Origin: Collinsella sp. BA40
GTDB taxonomy: Bacteria; Actinomycetota; Coriobacteriia; Coriobacteriales; Coriobacteriaceae
DNA: 57,418 nt
NCBI RefSeq assembly: GCF_008014645.1
Contig: NZ_VOWY01000003.1
Span: 1-57,418 of the forward strand
Reading direction: 5' to 3'
In this document: piece after piece, positions 19,313-28,400 of the stretch
Numbering within the stretch: position 1 is the stretch's first letter
How the letters are laid out: every line of letters starts with the position of its first letter
Position numbers and translations under genes: made by a program
The notes under the pieces: generated by a model
What the model saw: only the letters and a program-made list of their open reading frames with translations
What the model was told of the DNA's origin: nothing
Database searches by the model: none

Positions 19313-22300
19313 CTAGCGCTTGTTCTTGCGGGCCAACACCACGCCGGCAGCGATCACGATGACCGCGACCACGATGATGCCGCCGACCATGACGAGCGAG
19401 TTATCGCCCGTGGCCGGAATGCTGGAGCCAGGCTTGCTGGCACCGGGCTTGTTGGAACCCGGCTTGTTGGTGTCGCCCGGCTTGTTGGTGTCACCCGGCT
19501 TGTCGACGTTGCCATCGCCCGGGGTGGACGGACGCTGCAGGCCGTCGATCTTGGCGAGGATGTCCGCGGTAGCGGCCTCGACCTCGGCGGTGGTGCCGTT
19601 CTTGAGCAGCGCCTTGCCGGTGGCAACGGCGTCCTTCAGAGCGGCAGCGGACTCGGGCGTGAACACGCTCGTATCGATGGCCTCGGCGCGAGCGATCGCA
19701 TCCTTCAGCGCGACGACGTTCACGAGCTCGGCACGAGCGTCGACGATAGCCTGCGCGAGCGCGCCGTTCTGGGAGGCGTCGTGCGGCTTCTCGGCGTTCG
19801 CGATAGCGGTCTCGAGGACCTTCCAGCTCTCTGCGGTGTAATCGTCCTTGTTGAGCTTCTTGGCGTCGGCGATAACGCCGGCAAGGTCGACGGCAACAAG
19901 GTTGGCTTTGCACTCGTTGAGCTTCTCGACCGCCTGGGCGATAGCCTCGGCGGTGCCATCCTCAAGCAGCTGCTCGGAAGCCTGGTAGGCATCCTTGTAC
20001 GGCTTGTAGGACTCCGGCGTGTAAGCGCCCTCGGAGGTCTTCTCGAACTCCGCACGGGCTGCCAGGAGGGCGGTCACGTCGACGAGGCCGTCGCGGGCGG
20101 CGAACAGCTTATCCATGGCGGGCGTAAGCTGGGCCGGGTCCTTGACGTCCTTCTGGACGAGGGCCTTCAGCTCGGCGAGAGCGTCGGTGTAGGCCTTGTA
20201 GGACGCCTTGGTGTAGGTGCCCTTGTCCCACACGAGCTCGGCATCCTCGACAGCCTGGGCCGCACGGTCGGCAGCGGTGGCATCGAAGACGAGGGCCTCG
20301 CGGGCAGCCTTAAGGTTGGCGGCGAGCTCCTTACCCTGAGCATCGGAGAGGTTGTCGGCGTCCTTCAGAGCCTCCGTGGCGGCGGACAGCGCCTGGCTGT
20401 ACGCATCCCACGTGCCCTTGGTGTACGCGGAACCATCGGTGATGGCGCCGGCAACGAGCTCGGAAAGCTCGGCGTCGGCATAACGGACCACCTTGTTGGC
20501 CACGGCGTTCTCCAGACCGGCCTTCAGGGAGGCGGCGGTATCGGCCGTGAGGGTGGACTCGTTCGCAAGCGCGGCCTCGGCGGCGGAGATAGCCTTCTCG
20601 AGGGCGGCGCGGCTCGAAGCGGTCCAGGTGGCGGTGTCGGCCTTCTTGGCCTCGGCGAGCGCGGTCTTCAGCTTGGAGATAGCGTCGGAATTCGCGCCGG
20701 CGGCCTTGCCGAGCAGGTAGATCTCGGAGATCTGCGGGGTCGTGGCGGCGGGCCACTCGACAACGATGTCCTTCACGGCAGTGAAGTTCACCGCAGCGCG
20801 GGCAGGCGCAACGGGGTTGCCGAAGCGGAACTCCTGGGAGTTCTGCTCGATGGTGCCCAGGGTAACGGTCTGGGTCTTGGAGTAGGTGCCGTCGGTATAG
20901 AGGACGGCCTTCACCGTAGCGCGGCTGGGATTGCCGCGGGAGATGATGCGGATGCCCTCATAGGCGGTACCGTCGGCCTTCAGCGGCGTGGAGACGTGAT
21001 AGGTCAGAGCGCCGGCCTTGTCGCCCGCGGGAGCCCACTGGCTCTCGAGGTTCTTATCGAGCATGTTGCTCGGCAGCATGCCGCGCTGCTCGCCAACGGT
21101 GCTCTCGAAGTCGCCGCCGGCGTACGTGGACACGTACTCGCCGCCGTTGATACGCAGCTCGCCCAGGCAGATCCAGCGATGGCTGTAGGTGCCGGTGAAG
21201 CGGATGCGCAGGTAGCGACCAGAGGCATTGAGCCCCTCGGCCTTGGCGAACATGTTGCCCGGAGCCTCGGAGGAGTGCTTGAGCCACGTTGCCTGCTTGG
21301 CCGTGTCCTCGTTGAACTCATCCTCGACGATGTTCTCGCTGTTGATGTCGAGAACCTTGGTCCACTGATCGTCAGCGGCCTTGGGATCGCTCGCGACCTC
21401 AATCACGCCGTTGCGGATGAAGTCCTTGCTGGTCTCGGGGATGAAGTACTCGAAGGTATTGATCGTGCGGTTCTGACCGAGGTCGAACACGATCTTGTTT
21501 CCGGCCTTGGGCATGCCGGCGATGGTCGAATTGGTACCGATGTTGCCATCGAAGACCTTCGAGACATCGAAGCCGTCTGCGCCGGGCACGTCGCTGGAGA
21601 CCAGCTGCGGAGCCAGGGAGCCCAGGAAGGAAACGGAGAAGCCGTTGAACGCCACGGAAGCGTTGTCGGCCGTAGCCTTGTAGCCCACATAGCGGGCGTT
21701 GACGGGCTCGGAGCCCAGGGCATTCCACTCAAGGCCGTTCATGGAATACATAAGGGTGGCGTTGGCGGCGTTGGTCTTGCCGGCCGTTGCCTTGACCTCG
21801 CGACGGATGCTGCCAAGGTCGATGGCGACGGCGTCGCCGTTCTTGGGCAGGGTCACCGTTGCGTCGGTGGTGTTGGCGCCCTCGCCCGTCACGCGAGCCT
21901 TGAGGCTGGCGTTCGGCAGCTTGAAGGTGCTGTAGATGTTGTCGGTCGAGAACGAGTAGCGCTCGTAGGCCTCGAACTCGAAGAGCTTGAACCAGCTGGC
22001 GGTGTTGCTGTTGGAAACGAGCTTGACCGCGGTGGCCTCGACCGTGGAGAAGTTCTTGACCTCGTCGGTGGAACCGCTCAGGTCGCAGGCCTTCTTCCAG
22101 TTGCCGGAGGCAGCGTTGGGGGTCTCGTCGGTGGTGTAGTACACCGAAGCGGACGTGAACTTATCGGCACCCGAGTCCTGCAGGACGCGCACGGTGTCGA
22201 TCTTCACCTTGCCACCAAGGGTGAGCATGACCCAGTCGTTCTGCTGGGTGTTGCGGCTGCTCCAGAACTGCGTGGTCTCGTCGCCGTCGATGGCGCGGCC

Positions 22301-25228
22301 GATCACGTTGTTCTGGTAGGTGGGCAGGTTGGTGGTCACGGTCTTGGCAGCCGCGACCTCCTCGCCGGCCGTCGCATACAGGTCGGCAACACGCCACCAG
22401 ATGTCCTTGCGCGCATTGTTTACGACCTTGATGGCCTTAGCCTCAACGGTCTTGCCCAGCTTGATGGTCTGGGAAGTCTTGTTGTTGATGGCGCCGGCCT
22501 CGTGCCACGTGCCGTCGGCGGTCTGATAGAACGCGGTGCCGTTATCGATGGCGTCGCCGCCGTTGTTCGAAAGCGCCTGCTTGAAAACAACGGCGTCGAT
22601 GGACTTCACGCCGTCGAACGTCACGATCACAGCGGCGCCCGGCTCGGTGCCATCGTCCTTCTGGGAACCGACGCCGTGCGTCAGCCAGGCCTCGGTGTTG
22701 TCCTTACCGTCGGAGGCGTTGCTCAGCGGCTTGGAATTGTCGGCGCTGACCTGCTTCTCCAGCGAAACGGTGCCGAAGAAGGTGGCCGACTCGGCAGCCG
22801 GGCCGTCGACCTTGTTGATCTCGACCTCGTTGATGGTGAGCCAGCACGCGCCCTCGTTGTTGGCGGTGGCGTACAGACGGACGCCGAAGACGTCCTTCTG
22901 GTTCAGGTCCTTGAAATCAACCACGCGCTCGCGGCTGTTGCTGATGGTCTTGCCGTCAACATCGACCCACGCGCGACCGCTCTCGGTCTCCTTCAGCACC
23001 TGCAGCTTGCCGGTGCGGACGGTGTCGTTGAGATGCTCCGCATCGTAGGTGATGGTGAAGCGATCGAGGTCGAACGCGTTGGTCTTCTCGATACCGAAGA
23101 ACGTGCCCTCGGTGATGGTGGCCGGGTCCTTGTAGCTCAGACCGGTGTTGGCCTTGCCGTCGAACAGAACGTCGGTTTTGGCAGACGGGCTGTCGGTACG
23201 GCTGGTCACGAACTTGGTGAAGTTTGCATCGGGGTTGGAAGCCAGCTCGGCGCGCTCGGCGACATAGGTGTCCAGAGCGTTGATGGTCGGCACGATGTGC
23301 GCCTTGCCGATGCGGGCATACTCGGTGTGGTTCACGTAGTGATAGCCATGGCCGTTGGCCTCGTCCAGCTTGGCGGTGCCCTCGGAGTACTTGGCGATCA
23401 GCGTGGACTTGTCACCCTTGAGATCGGCCTTCACGGCTTCGAGCTCGAGAAGGGCGGCCTCGGACTGCTCGGACATGGCGTCAACCCAGTACACGATCTG
23501 GTTGAGCATGGCCTTGTTGCCTGCGCCAGCACGATAGGACTCGGCGATCTTCTTCAGCTCGGTGAAGATCTGGGTCATCTCGGTGACGTCGTCCTCGGTC
23601 ACGGTGCCGGTGGAAAGCTTAGTGCGGAATGCGGCAAGCTTGTCCTTGATAGCAGCGGACTCGCCGTTCTCCCACGTAGCGCCACCGCCGTACATGCGCA
23701 GGGCATGGCCGGAGAGGGACTTGAGAGCGTTGGAGCCAGCCGTGGCGACCGGGGAGTTATGGTCGACGTAGGAGAACGAATCCTCCCACGCCTGGTTGGC
23801 ATGGTCCTCGGACTTCCAGAGGTTCCAGGTGAAGTCGGCATTCATGAAGATGCCCTGCTTGGAAGGCTCGGACTGCTGCATGGGGTTGAGCACGACGCCC
23901 TTGACCTGGCCCGGCTTCACATCGGAGCCCAGGAAGTTGTTGTGGCCGCCCATGTGCAGGGCGTCCTTGTCGTTATCGGAGCACGGCCAGTTGATCCACA
24001 TGAAGGGAGCAACGCCGGAGTTGCGCTGGAAAGCCGAGGCGAAGTTGCCATCGATCTTACCCCAGACGCGACCGCCGGTATTAACAACCTGGATGTTGTC
24101 GGGAAGCTGGCTATACCAGCCCTCGCCGTAGCCCATGTAGTTCACCGGGCAGAAGATGATGGTGTCCTTGAGGCCGGGGTACTTGAGCGAACCGTCCTCG
24201 TTGATGGCCTTCTGCTGCTCGCGAATCCACTCGGTCATCTCCTTGCAGAGCTTGATGTAGAGCGCGTTGCCCTGATTGCCAGCGTCGTCTGCCAGGATGG
24301 AGATCTGGCGGACGCCGTTATCCATGACCTGGATGAACTTCTTCTTCAGGATGGCGACGGACTCATCGTAGTTCGCGTTGGTGATGGGGTTGCTCATGAA
24401 GGGATGCAGCGCGTACACGAAACGGCACTTGGAAGCGTTGCCGGCCTCGGCCAGCGGAGCGATCTTCTCCTTGAGCTCCTGCTCGGTGTACAGGGTGCGC
24501 CACTGAGCGTTGTGCTTGGGATCGTCCTTGGGAGCATACACGTATGCGTTGAGCTTGTAATAGCCGCCCCACTTCATGAGGTTGACGCGGTCCTCGGTGC
24601 TCCAGGGATTGCCATAGTAGCCCTCGATGAAGCCACGGGTGATGACGTCGGCGTAGTCTGCAACGGTGAAGGCGCGCAGAGATGCGCCGTCGGTCTGCTG
24701 CAGGATCTGGTACAGGGTGGTCAGACCGTAGTATGCGGCGTCGGTGCTGGCGCCCAGAACGATCACGCGGTCGGGCGTATCGCCCTTGGCGGGCAGCGAA
24801 GCGAGCAGATACGCATCGGTCTTGCTGAACAGGTCGTCGGCCACGGTCAGCTCGCCGGACTTGGTGAGCTCGGTCACCATCGTGTCGACGACGCCGTTGG
24901 AGCCCTTGACGCCCACCAGGATGTTGGTGGAGCGCTTGCCACCGAGCCCCTTGGCCTTCTTGGCCTTCATGCCCTTCAGAGCCAGAGACTCGTTGAGGCG
25001 CGCTTCGGTATCCGCATCGATGCCGTCCTCGAGCACGACGTTCGCTTCCTTGCGAAGCGTCTGCGTGCCCTCGGCATAGGTCACCGCATGCGGAGTGGGA
25101 TAAATCTGGTAGTCACCCTCTGCAGCCCAAGCGGGTGTGGCGGCACCGAATGCCGTCAGCACACACAGCGTTAGGGAGCAGAGGATGAACGACCAAATTG
25201 TCCGATTACTCGAAACAGTTCGATTCAT
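19313..25228 (-). CDS. Large secreted GH84 glycoside hydrolase with discoidin-like modules and sorting signal
   Basis: A 1971-residue surface enzyme. Order: signal peptide (1-36); GH84 N-terminal domain (38-190); GH84 catalytic barrel (about 195-490) with RGFIEGYYG (198-206) and the catalytic pair D314-D315 in ILADDAGNQ; a helical domain (495-670); five or six discoidin/F5-8C-like sandwiches (about 675-1510); six three-helix FIVAR-like repeats (1512-1898); a PGDTNK-rich linker; IPATG (1937-1941), a membrane helix and the RKNKR tail for sortase anchoring. GH84 enzymes remove beta-GlcNAc, as in bacterial O-GlcNAcases and 'hyaluronidases' of gut and pathogenic bacteria. It probably acts on host mucin or glycoproteins. 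AGGAGG precedes the ATG. It forms a pair with the upstream GH20 gene but is separated from it by a terminator. Confidence 0.92.
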   Translation of the reverse strand: MNRTVSSNRTIWSFILCSLTLCVLTAFGAATPAWAAEGDYQIYPTPHAVTYAEGTQTLRKEANVVLEDGIDADTEARLNESLALKGMKAKKAKGLGGKRSTNILVGVKGSNGVVDTMVTELTKSGELTVADDLFSKTDAYLLASLPAKGDTPDRVIVLGASTDAAYYGLTTLYQILQQTDGASLRAFTVADYADVITRGFIEGYYGNPWSTEDRVNLMKWGGYYKLNAYVYAPKDDPKHNAQWRTLYTEQELKEKIAPLAEAGNASKCRFVYALHPFMSNPITNANYDESVAILKKKFIQVMDNGVRQISILADDAGNQGNALYIKLCKEMTEWIREQQKAINEDGSLKYPGLKDTIIFCPVNYMGYGEGWYSQLPDNIQVVNTGGRVWGKIDGNFASAFQRNSGVAPFMWINWPCSDNDKDALHMGGHNNFLGSDVKPGQVKGVVLNPMQQSEPSKQGIFMNADFTWNLWKSEDHANQAWEDSFSYVDHNSPVATAGSNALKSLSGHALRMYGGGATWENGESAAIKDKLAAFRTKLSTGTVTEDDVTEMTQIFTELKKIAESYRAGAGNKAMLNQIVYWVDAMSEQSEAALLELEAVKADLKGDKSTLIAKYSEGTAKLDEANGHGYHYVNHTEYARIGKAHIVPTINALDTYVAERAELASNPDANFTKFVTSRTDSPSAKTDVLFDGKANTGLSYKDPATITEGTFFGIEKTNAFDLDRFTITYDAEHLNDTVRTGKLQVLKETESGRAWVDVDGKTISNSRERVVDFKDLNQKDVFGVRLYATANNEGACWLTINEVEINKVDGPAAESATFFGTVSLEKQVSADNSKPLSNASDGKDNTEAWLTHGVGSQKDDGTEPGAAVIVTFDGVKSIDAVVFKQALSNNGGDAIDNGTAFYQTADGTWHEAGAINNKTSQTIKLGKTVEAKAIKVVNNARKDIWWRVADLYATAGEEVAAAKTVTTNLPTYQNNVIGRAIDGDETTQFWSSRNTQQNDWVMLTLGGKVKIDTVRVLQDSGADKFTSASVYYTTDETPNAASGNWKKACDLSGSTDEVKNFSTVEATAVKLVSNSNTASWFKLFEFEAYERYSFSTDNIYSTFKLPNASLKARVTGEGANTTDATVTLPKNGDAVAIDLGSIRREVKATAGKTNAANATLMYSMNGLEWNALGSEPVNARYVGYKATADNASVAFNGFSVSFLGSLAPQLVSSDVPGADGFDVSKVFDGNIGTNSTIAGMPKAGNKIVFDLGQNRTINTFEYFIPETSKDFIRNGVIEVASDPKAADDQWTKVLDINSENIVEDEFNEDTAKQATWLKHSSEAPGNMFAKAEGLNASGRYLRIRFTGTYSHRWICLGELRINGGEYVSTYAGGDFESTVGEQRGMLPSNMLDKNLESQWAPAGDKAGALTYHVSTPLKADGTAYEGIRIISRGNPSRATVKAVLYTDGTYSKTQTVTLGTIEQNSQEFRFGNPVAPARAAVNFTAVKDIVVEWPAATTPQISEIYLLGKAAGANSDAISKLKTALAEAKKADTATWTASSRAALEKAISAAEAALANESTLTADTAASLKAGLENAVANKVVRYADAELSELVAGAITDGSAYTKGTWDAYSQALSAATEALKDADNLSDAQGKELAANLKAAREALVFDATAADRAAQAVEDAELVWDKGTYTKASYKAYTDALAELKALVQKDVKDPAQLTPAMDKLFAARDGLVDVTALLAARAEFEKTSEGAYTPESYKPYKDAYQASEQLLEDGTAEAIAQAVEKLNECKANLVAVDLAGVIADAKKLNKDDYTAESWKVLETAIANAEKPHDASQNGALAQAIVDARAELVNVVALKDAIARAEAIDTSVFTPESAAALKDAVATGKALLKNGTTAEVEAATADILAKIDGLQRPSTPGDGNVDKPGDTNKPGDTNKPGSNKPGASKPGSSIPATGDNSLVMVGGIIVVAVIVIAAGVVLARKNKR

Positions 25229-25245
25229 TCATCCTCCTACTTGCT

Positions 25246-25258
25246 GTACGAACAGTAC
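25246..25258. promoter_or_regulatory. Small inverted repeat upstream of the GH84 gene
   Basis: GTAC-GAACA-GTAC lies about 20 bases before the start codon, just upstream of the AGGAGG site. It could be an operator or part of a leader hairpin; no regulator is recognised. Confidence 0.2.
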
Positions 25259-25338
25259 TATTGCAGCGCAGCGTGGCGCCCTGCCGAGCAACAGGGGCGC
25301 AACGCTGCGCAAGCAACCGAAACGAAGATTACTTTATC

Positions 25339-25369
25339 AAAAGCACCGCCCCCGAAGGAGCGGTGCTTT
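25339..25369 (-). terminator. Terminator of the GH20 gene
   Basis: A 10-bp stem (25340-25349 with 25360-25369) is followed on the minus strand by a short T-run, TTTTGATAAAG, about 43 bases beyond the GH20 stop. Confidence 0.8.
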
Positions 25370-25411
25370 CACCCGAGATTATGCCGTTAGGCATATCCCA
25401 TTATGAGCCTG

Positions 25412-28400
25412 CTACTTCACCAGGTCCTTCTCCGCCATGCGGTGCAGGAACGCGGCCATGTCGCAGCGGACGATCTGGTCGTAGGGGCGGAACGTCTTAG
25501 TGCCGTCGGCCTCGACGAAGCCGGTGGAGACGCCCTCCGCGGCCAGCCACAGCACAGCCTCGCGGTGCGGCGTGTCCTTCGTCACGTCGGCGAAGGCGTC
25601 CTTCGCCTCGAACTTCGGCTCGCCGGCCAGGCGATACAGGAACGCGGCCATGTCGCAGCGAGTGATCTCGGCGTAGGGGCGGAACTCGGCCTTGCCGTCG
25701 GCGCCCTTGAAGCCGGTAGAGATGCCCTCCGCGGCGAGCCACTGGATGGCGTCGCGGTGCGGGGTCTCCTTGTCGACATCGGTGAAGGCCGGGGCCTTAT
25801 CGGCGTCGAACTTCGGCTCGCCGGCCAGGCGGTAGAGGAACGCGGCCATGTCGGCGCGCTTCACCGTGGCGTAGGGACGGAACTCGAAGGTGCCGTCGGG
25901 CTTGGCCCAACCCTTGGAGATGCCGTTAGCGGCCAGCCAGACGATGTGATCGGCGTGCGAGGTGTTCTTATCGACGTCGACAAACGTGATCTCTTCGGAC
26001 TGGTCACCGTCGAGGCGCAGGGCAACGATGGCCTCGGCAAGCCTCTGGGCAGAGTTGTAGACGGCGTTCACGTCGCCGGTCTGCGAAGCCAGAACGTCCT
26101 TCGAGGCGGACAGCGCCGTCTGCATCGCATCCCACGTTGCCTTGGTGAACTGGTCGTGCTTGCAGGGACCATCCTGCTTGACGAGCTCGGCAGCGGCGAT
26201 AACGGCCTTCAGGCGGTCGAAGTTGGGAGCAGCGGCGGCATCGGACAGACGAAGCTCCGCAGCGGCGCCGTTGCCGTTGTTGGCCTTCACCCAAACGAGC
26301 TTGACTGCCTTCACGCCGTTCTGACGGTCGAACTTGATCATGATCGGGTCGAGGCCGGTGACCTTGAGGTCGCCCTCCTTCACCTTGGTGAAGGACGTGC
26401 CGTCGGTGCTGACCTCGATGCGGTACTTCTGGATGTTGCCGTTGGTGCCCGTCTGGCGCGGGGTGTACTGAATGCCGTCGACATCCATGGGGGCCTTGCC
26501 GGTCAGCGTTACCCAGTGCTCGCCCGTGGTGATGCTCCAGTCGCTGTGCCACATGGAGCTCAGGTTGCCGTCGAGCGTCTTGGACGCGTCGTCGCCGCCC
26601 TGGTGCGAGCTGTCCTTCGCAACGAGCGTTGCGGGATCGATAAGGGTCAGGTCGGTGCTGGCCTTCGGCTTCAGGCCGTCGAGAGCGCGTACGATCTCGG
26701 CGGTATAGCCGTCAACGGTCTCCTGCATGGAAGCGGGGAGATCGGAGCGGACCTTGCCCCATGCCATCTGGAGGGTGGCGACGGAGTCATCGGTGAACAG
26801 GTCCGTAAGGGTCTCGGCGTAGTCGCCGCCCTGCAGCTGAGTATATGCGTCGATGCGGCAGTAGTCGGCCTTATCGAACTCGGTCTTCTCGAGCAGCGCG
26901 TTGATCTTGGCCGTAAGGTCAGCGATGACCTCGGCGGACGGATCCATCTGCTTGAAGACGTCATACGCCTGGTCGAGCAGCTCGCGCATGCCCTCGATCT
27001 TGTGGGACTTCAGGACGGACTCAGCCGTAACGACGGCGTAGTCGAGCTCCATGGTGGAGTTGAACTCCTTGGCCGTGGAGATGCGGACGTCGTCGACATA
27101 GCCCTGGAAGGCATTCGTCTTGGAGCCGATGACGTTCACGGGGAACATGTTGGTGGCCTTGAGCTTGGCACGCTGCTTGGTGCCGACCGTGTCGACCAGC
27201 TTGCCGTTGACCCACAGCTCGGTCTGCTCGAACTTGTTCTTGAACTCGAGCTCGACCCAGTCGTTCAGCGGCAGGGTGTAGTTGAAGGAGTAGGCGCGGT
27301 TCTCACGCGTGATGCCCACCTTGCCGGTGCCCTTCTGGACAGCCATGATCTGGCCGTACTCGGACTCGAAGAGAACCTGCGGCTCGGTGGAGGCGCTCGA
27401 GCGCTTCACCTTCACGCGAAGGTCGTTGCCCAGACCGATGGTGGTGAGCGCATCGTCCTTCACGGAGACGAAAGACTTCTCGCCGTTGAGCTTGAGGGCG
27501 TTGCGGCCATCGACCTTCTCGATCGCGGCGTTCTCGCCGGCAACCAGATCGCGCTTCATGCCGGAAGCGTCGGACAGGTCCTCCATGCTCCACTGAGCGA
27601 TGGCGCCGTTCTCGGCGGTGGCGACGTTGTAACCGAAGTTGGTGTTGGGGGCGTCGCCAAGACCAGCGATAGCGTCCTTGGCAGCGGCGGTGTTCATGGA
27701 ACCCTTGCCCCAGCCGTTCGCGCCAAACAGGCCGGCGGAACGGTTGATACGGTCGTAGATGTCGTACTCAGACATACCGTTTTCCTGGTTGTCGCACATG
27801 TCGTTCCACACGGCGAAGGAGCCACCCAGGATCTGGGGGTCACCAGCGGGAATCATGTAGCCGCTGATGCCGTTCAGGGGATCGGTGTACGCGCTATCGG
27901 ACAGGTAGTCGTAGTAGTAGCCGGCGTTGGGGACGATGTAGAACACGCCGTCCTGGCAGTCGATCAGCTCGAAGCCCAGGTCGTACATGCTCTTCATGTC
28001 TGCCCAGCCGGGGTTCCACAGATCCATCTGACGGCGCTGGCCGGACTCGGACACGCCGCTGACGTTGACATCGCCCTTGATGGTGGTAAGGGAGCCCCAG
28101 ACGCGGGCGGTCTTGCCGTTGTCCTCGGCGTACTTGAACATGTCGTTCACGAAGCGACGATAGGCGTTGCCGTCGGCGCTGTACTCGTCGGCGCCGATGT
28201 GAATGGTATCGGTGCCAGCAAAGGTGGAGGTGTCGCCACCCTTGACGTACTCGTCGAAGATGCTCTGAACGAAAGCAAGGCTATCGCTGTAGAGCGAGGT
28301 GAGGTTGAGGTGGTCGTTCTGACGGCCATCGGTACCGTGGCGCAGGTCGGGACGAACCTTGGTGAAGGACAGGGAGTGAGCCGGGGTGTCGATCTCGGGG

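Noticed and set aside
19450-19500. Short tandem repeats that might suggest a CRISPR or satellite
   Set aside because: They encode the PGDTNK linker of the GH84 protein; there are no spacers.
19091-25174. A 2027-residue open frame on the plus strand, antisense to the GH84 gene
   Set aside because: It mirrors the GH84 gene in the opposite strand, contains no recognisable domain, and arises because the GC-biased third codon positions remove stops from the antisense frame.
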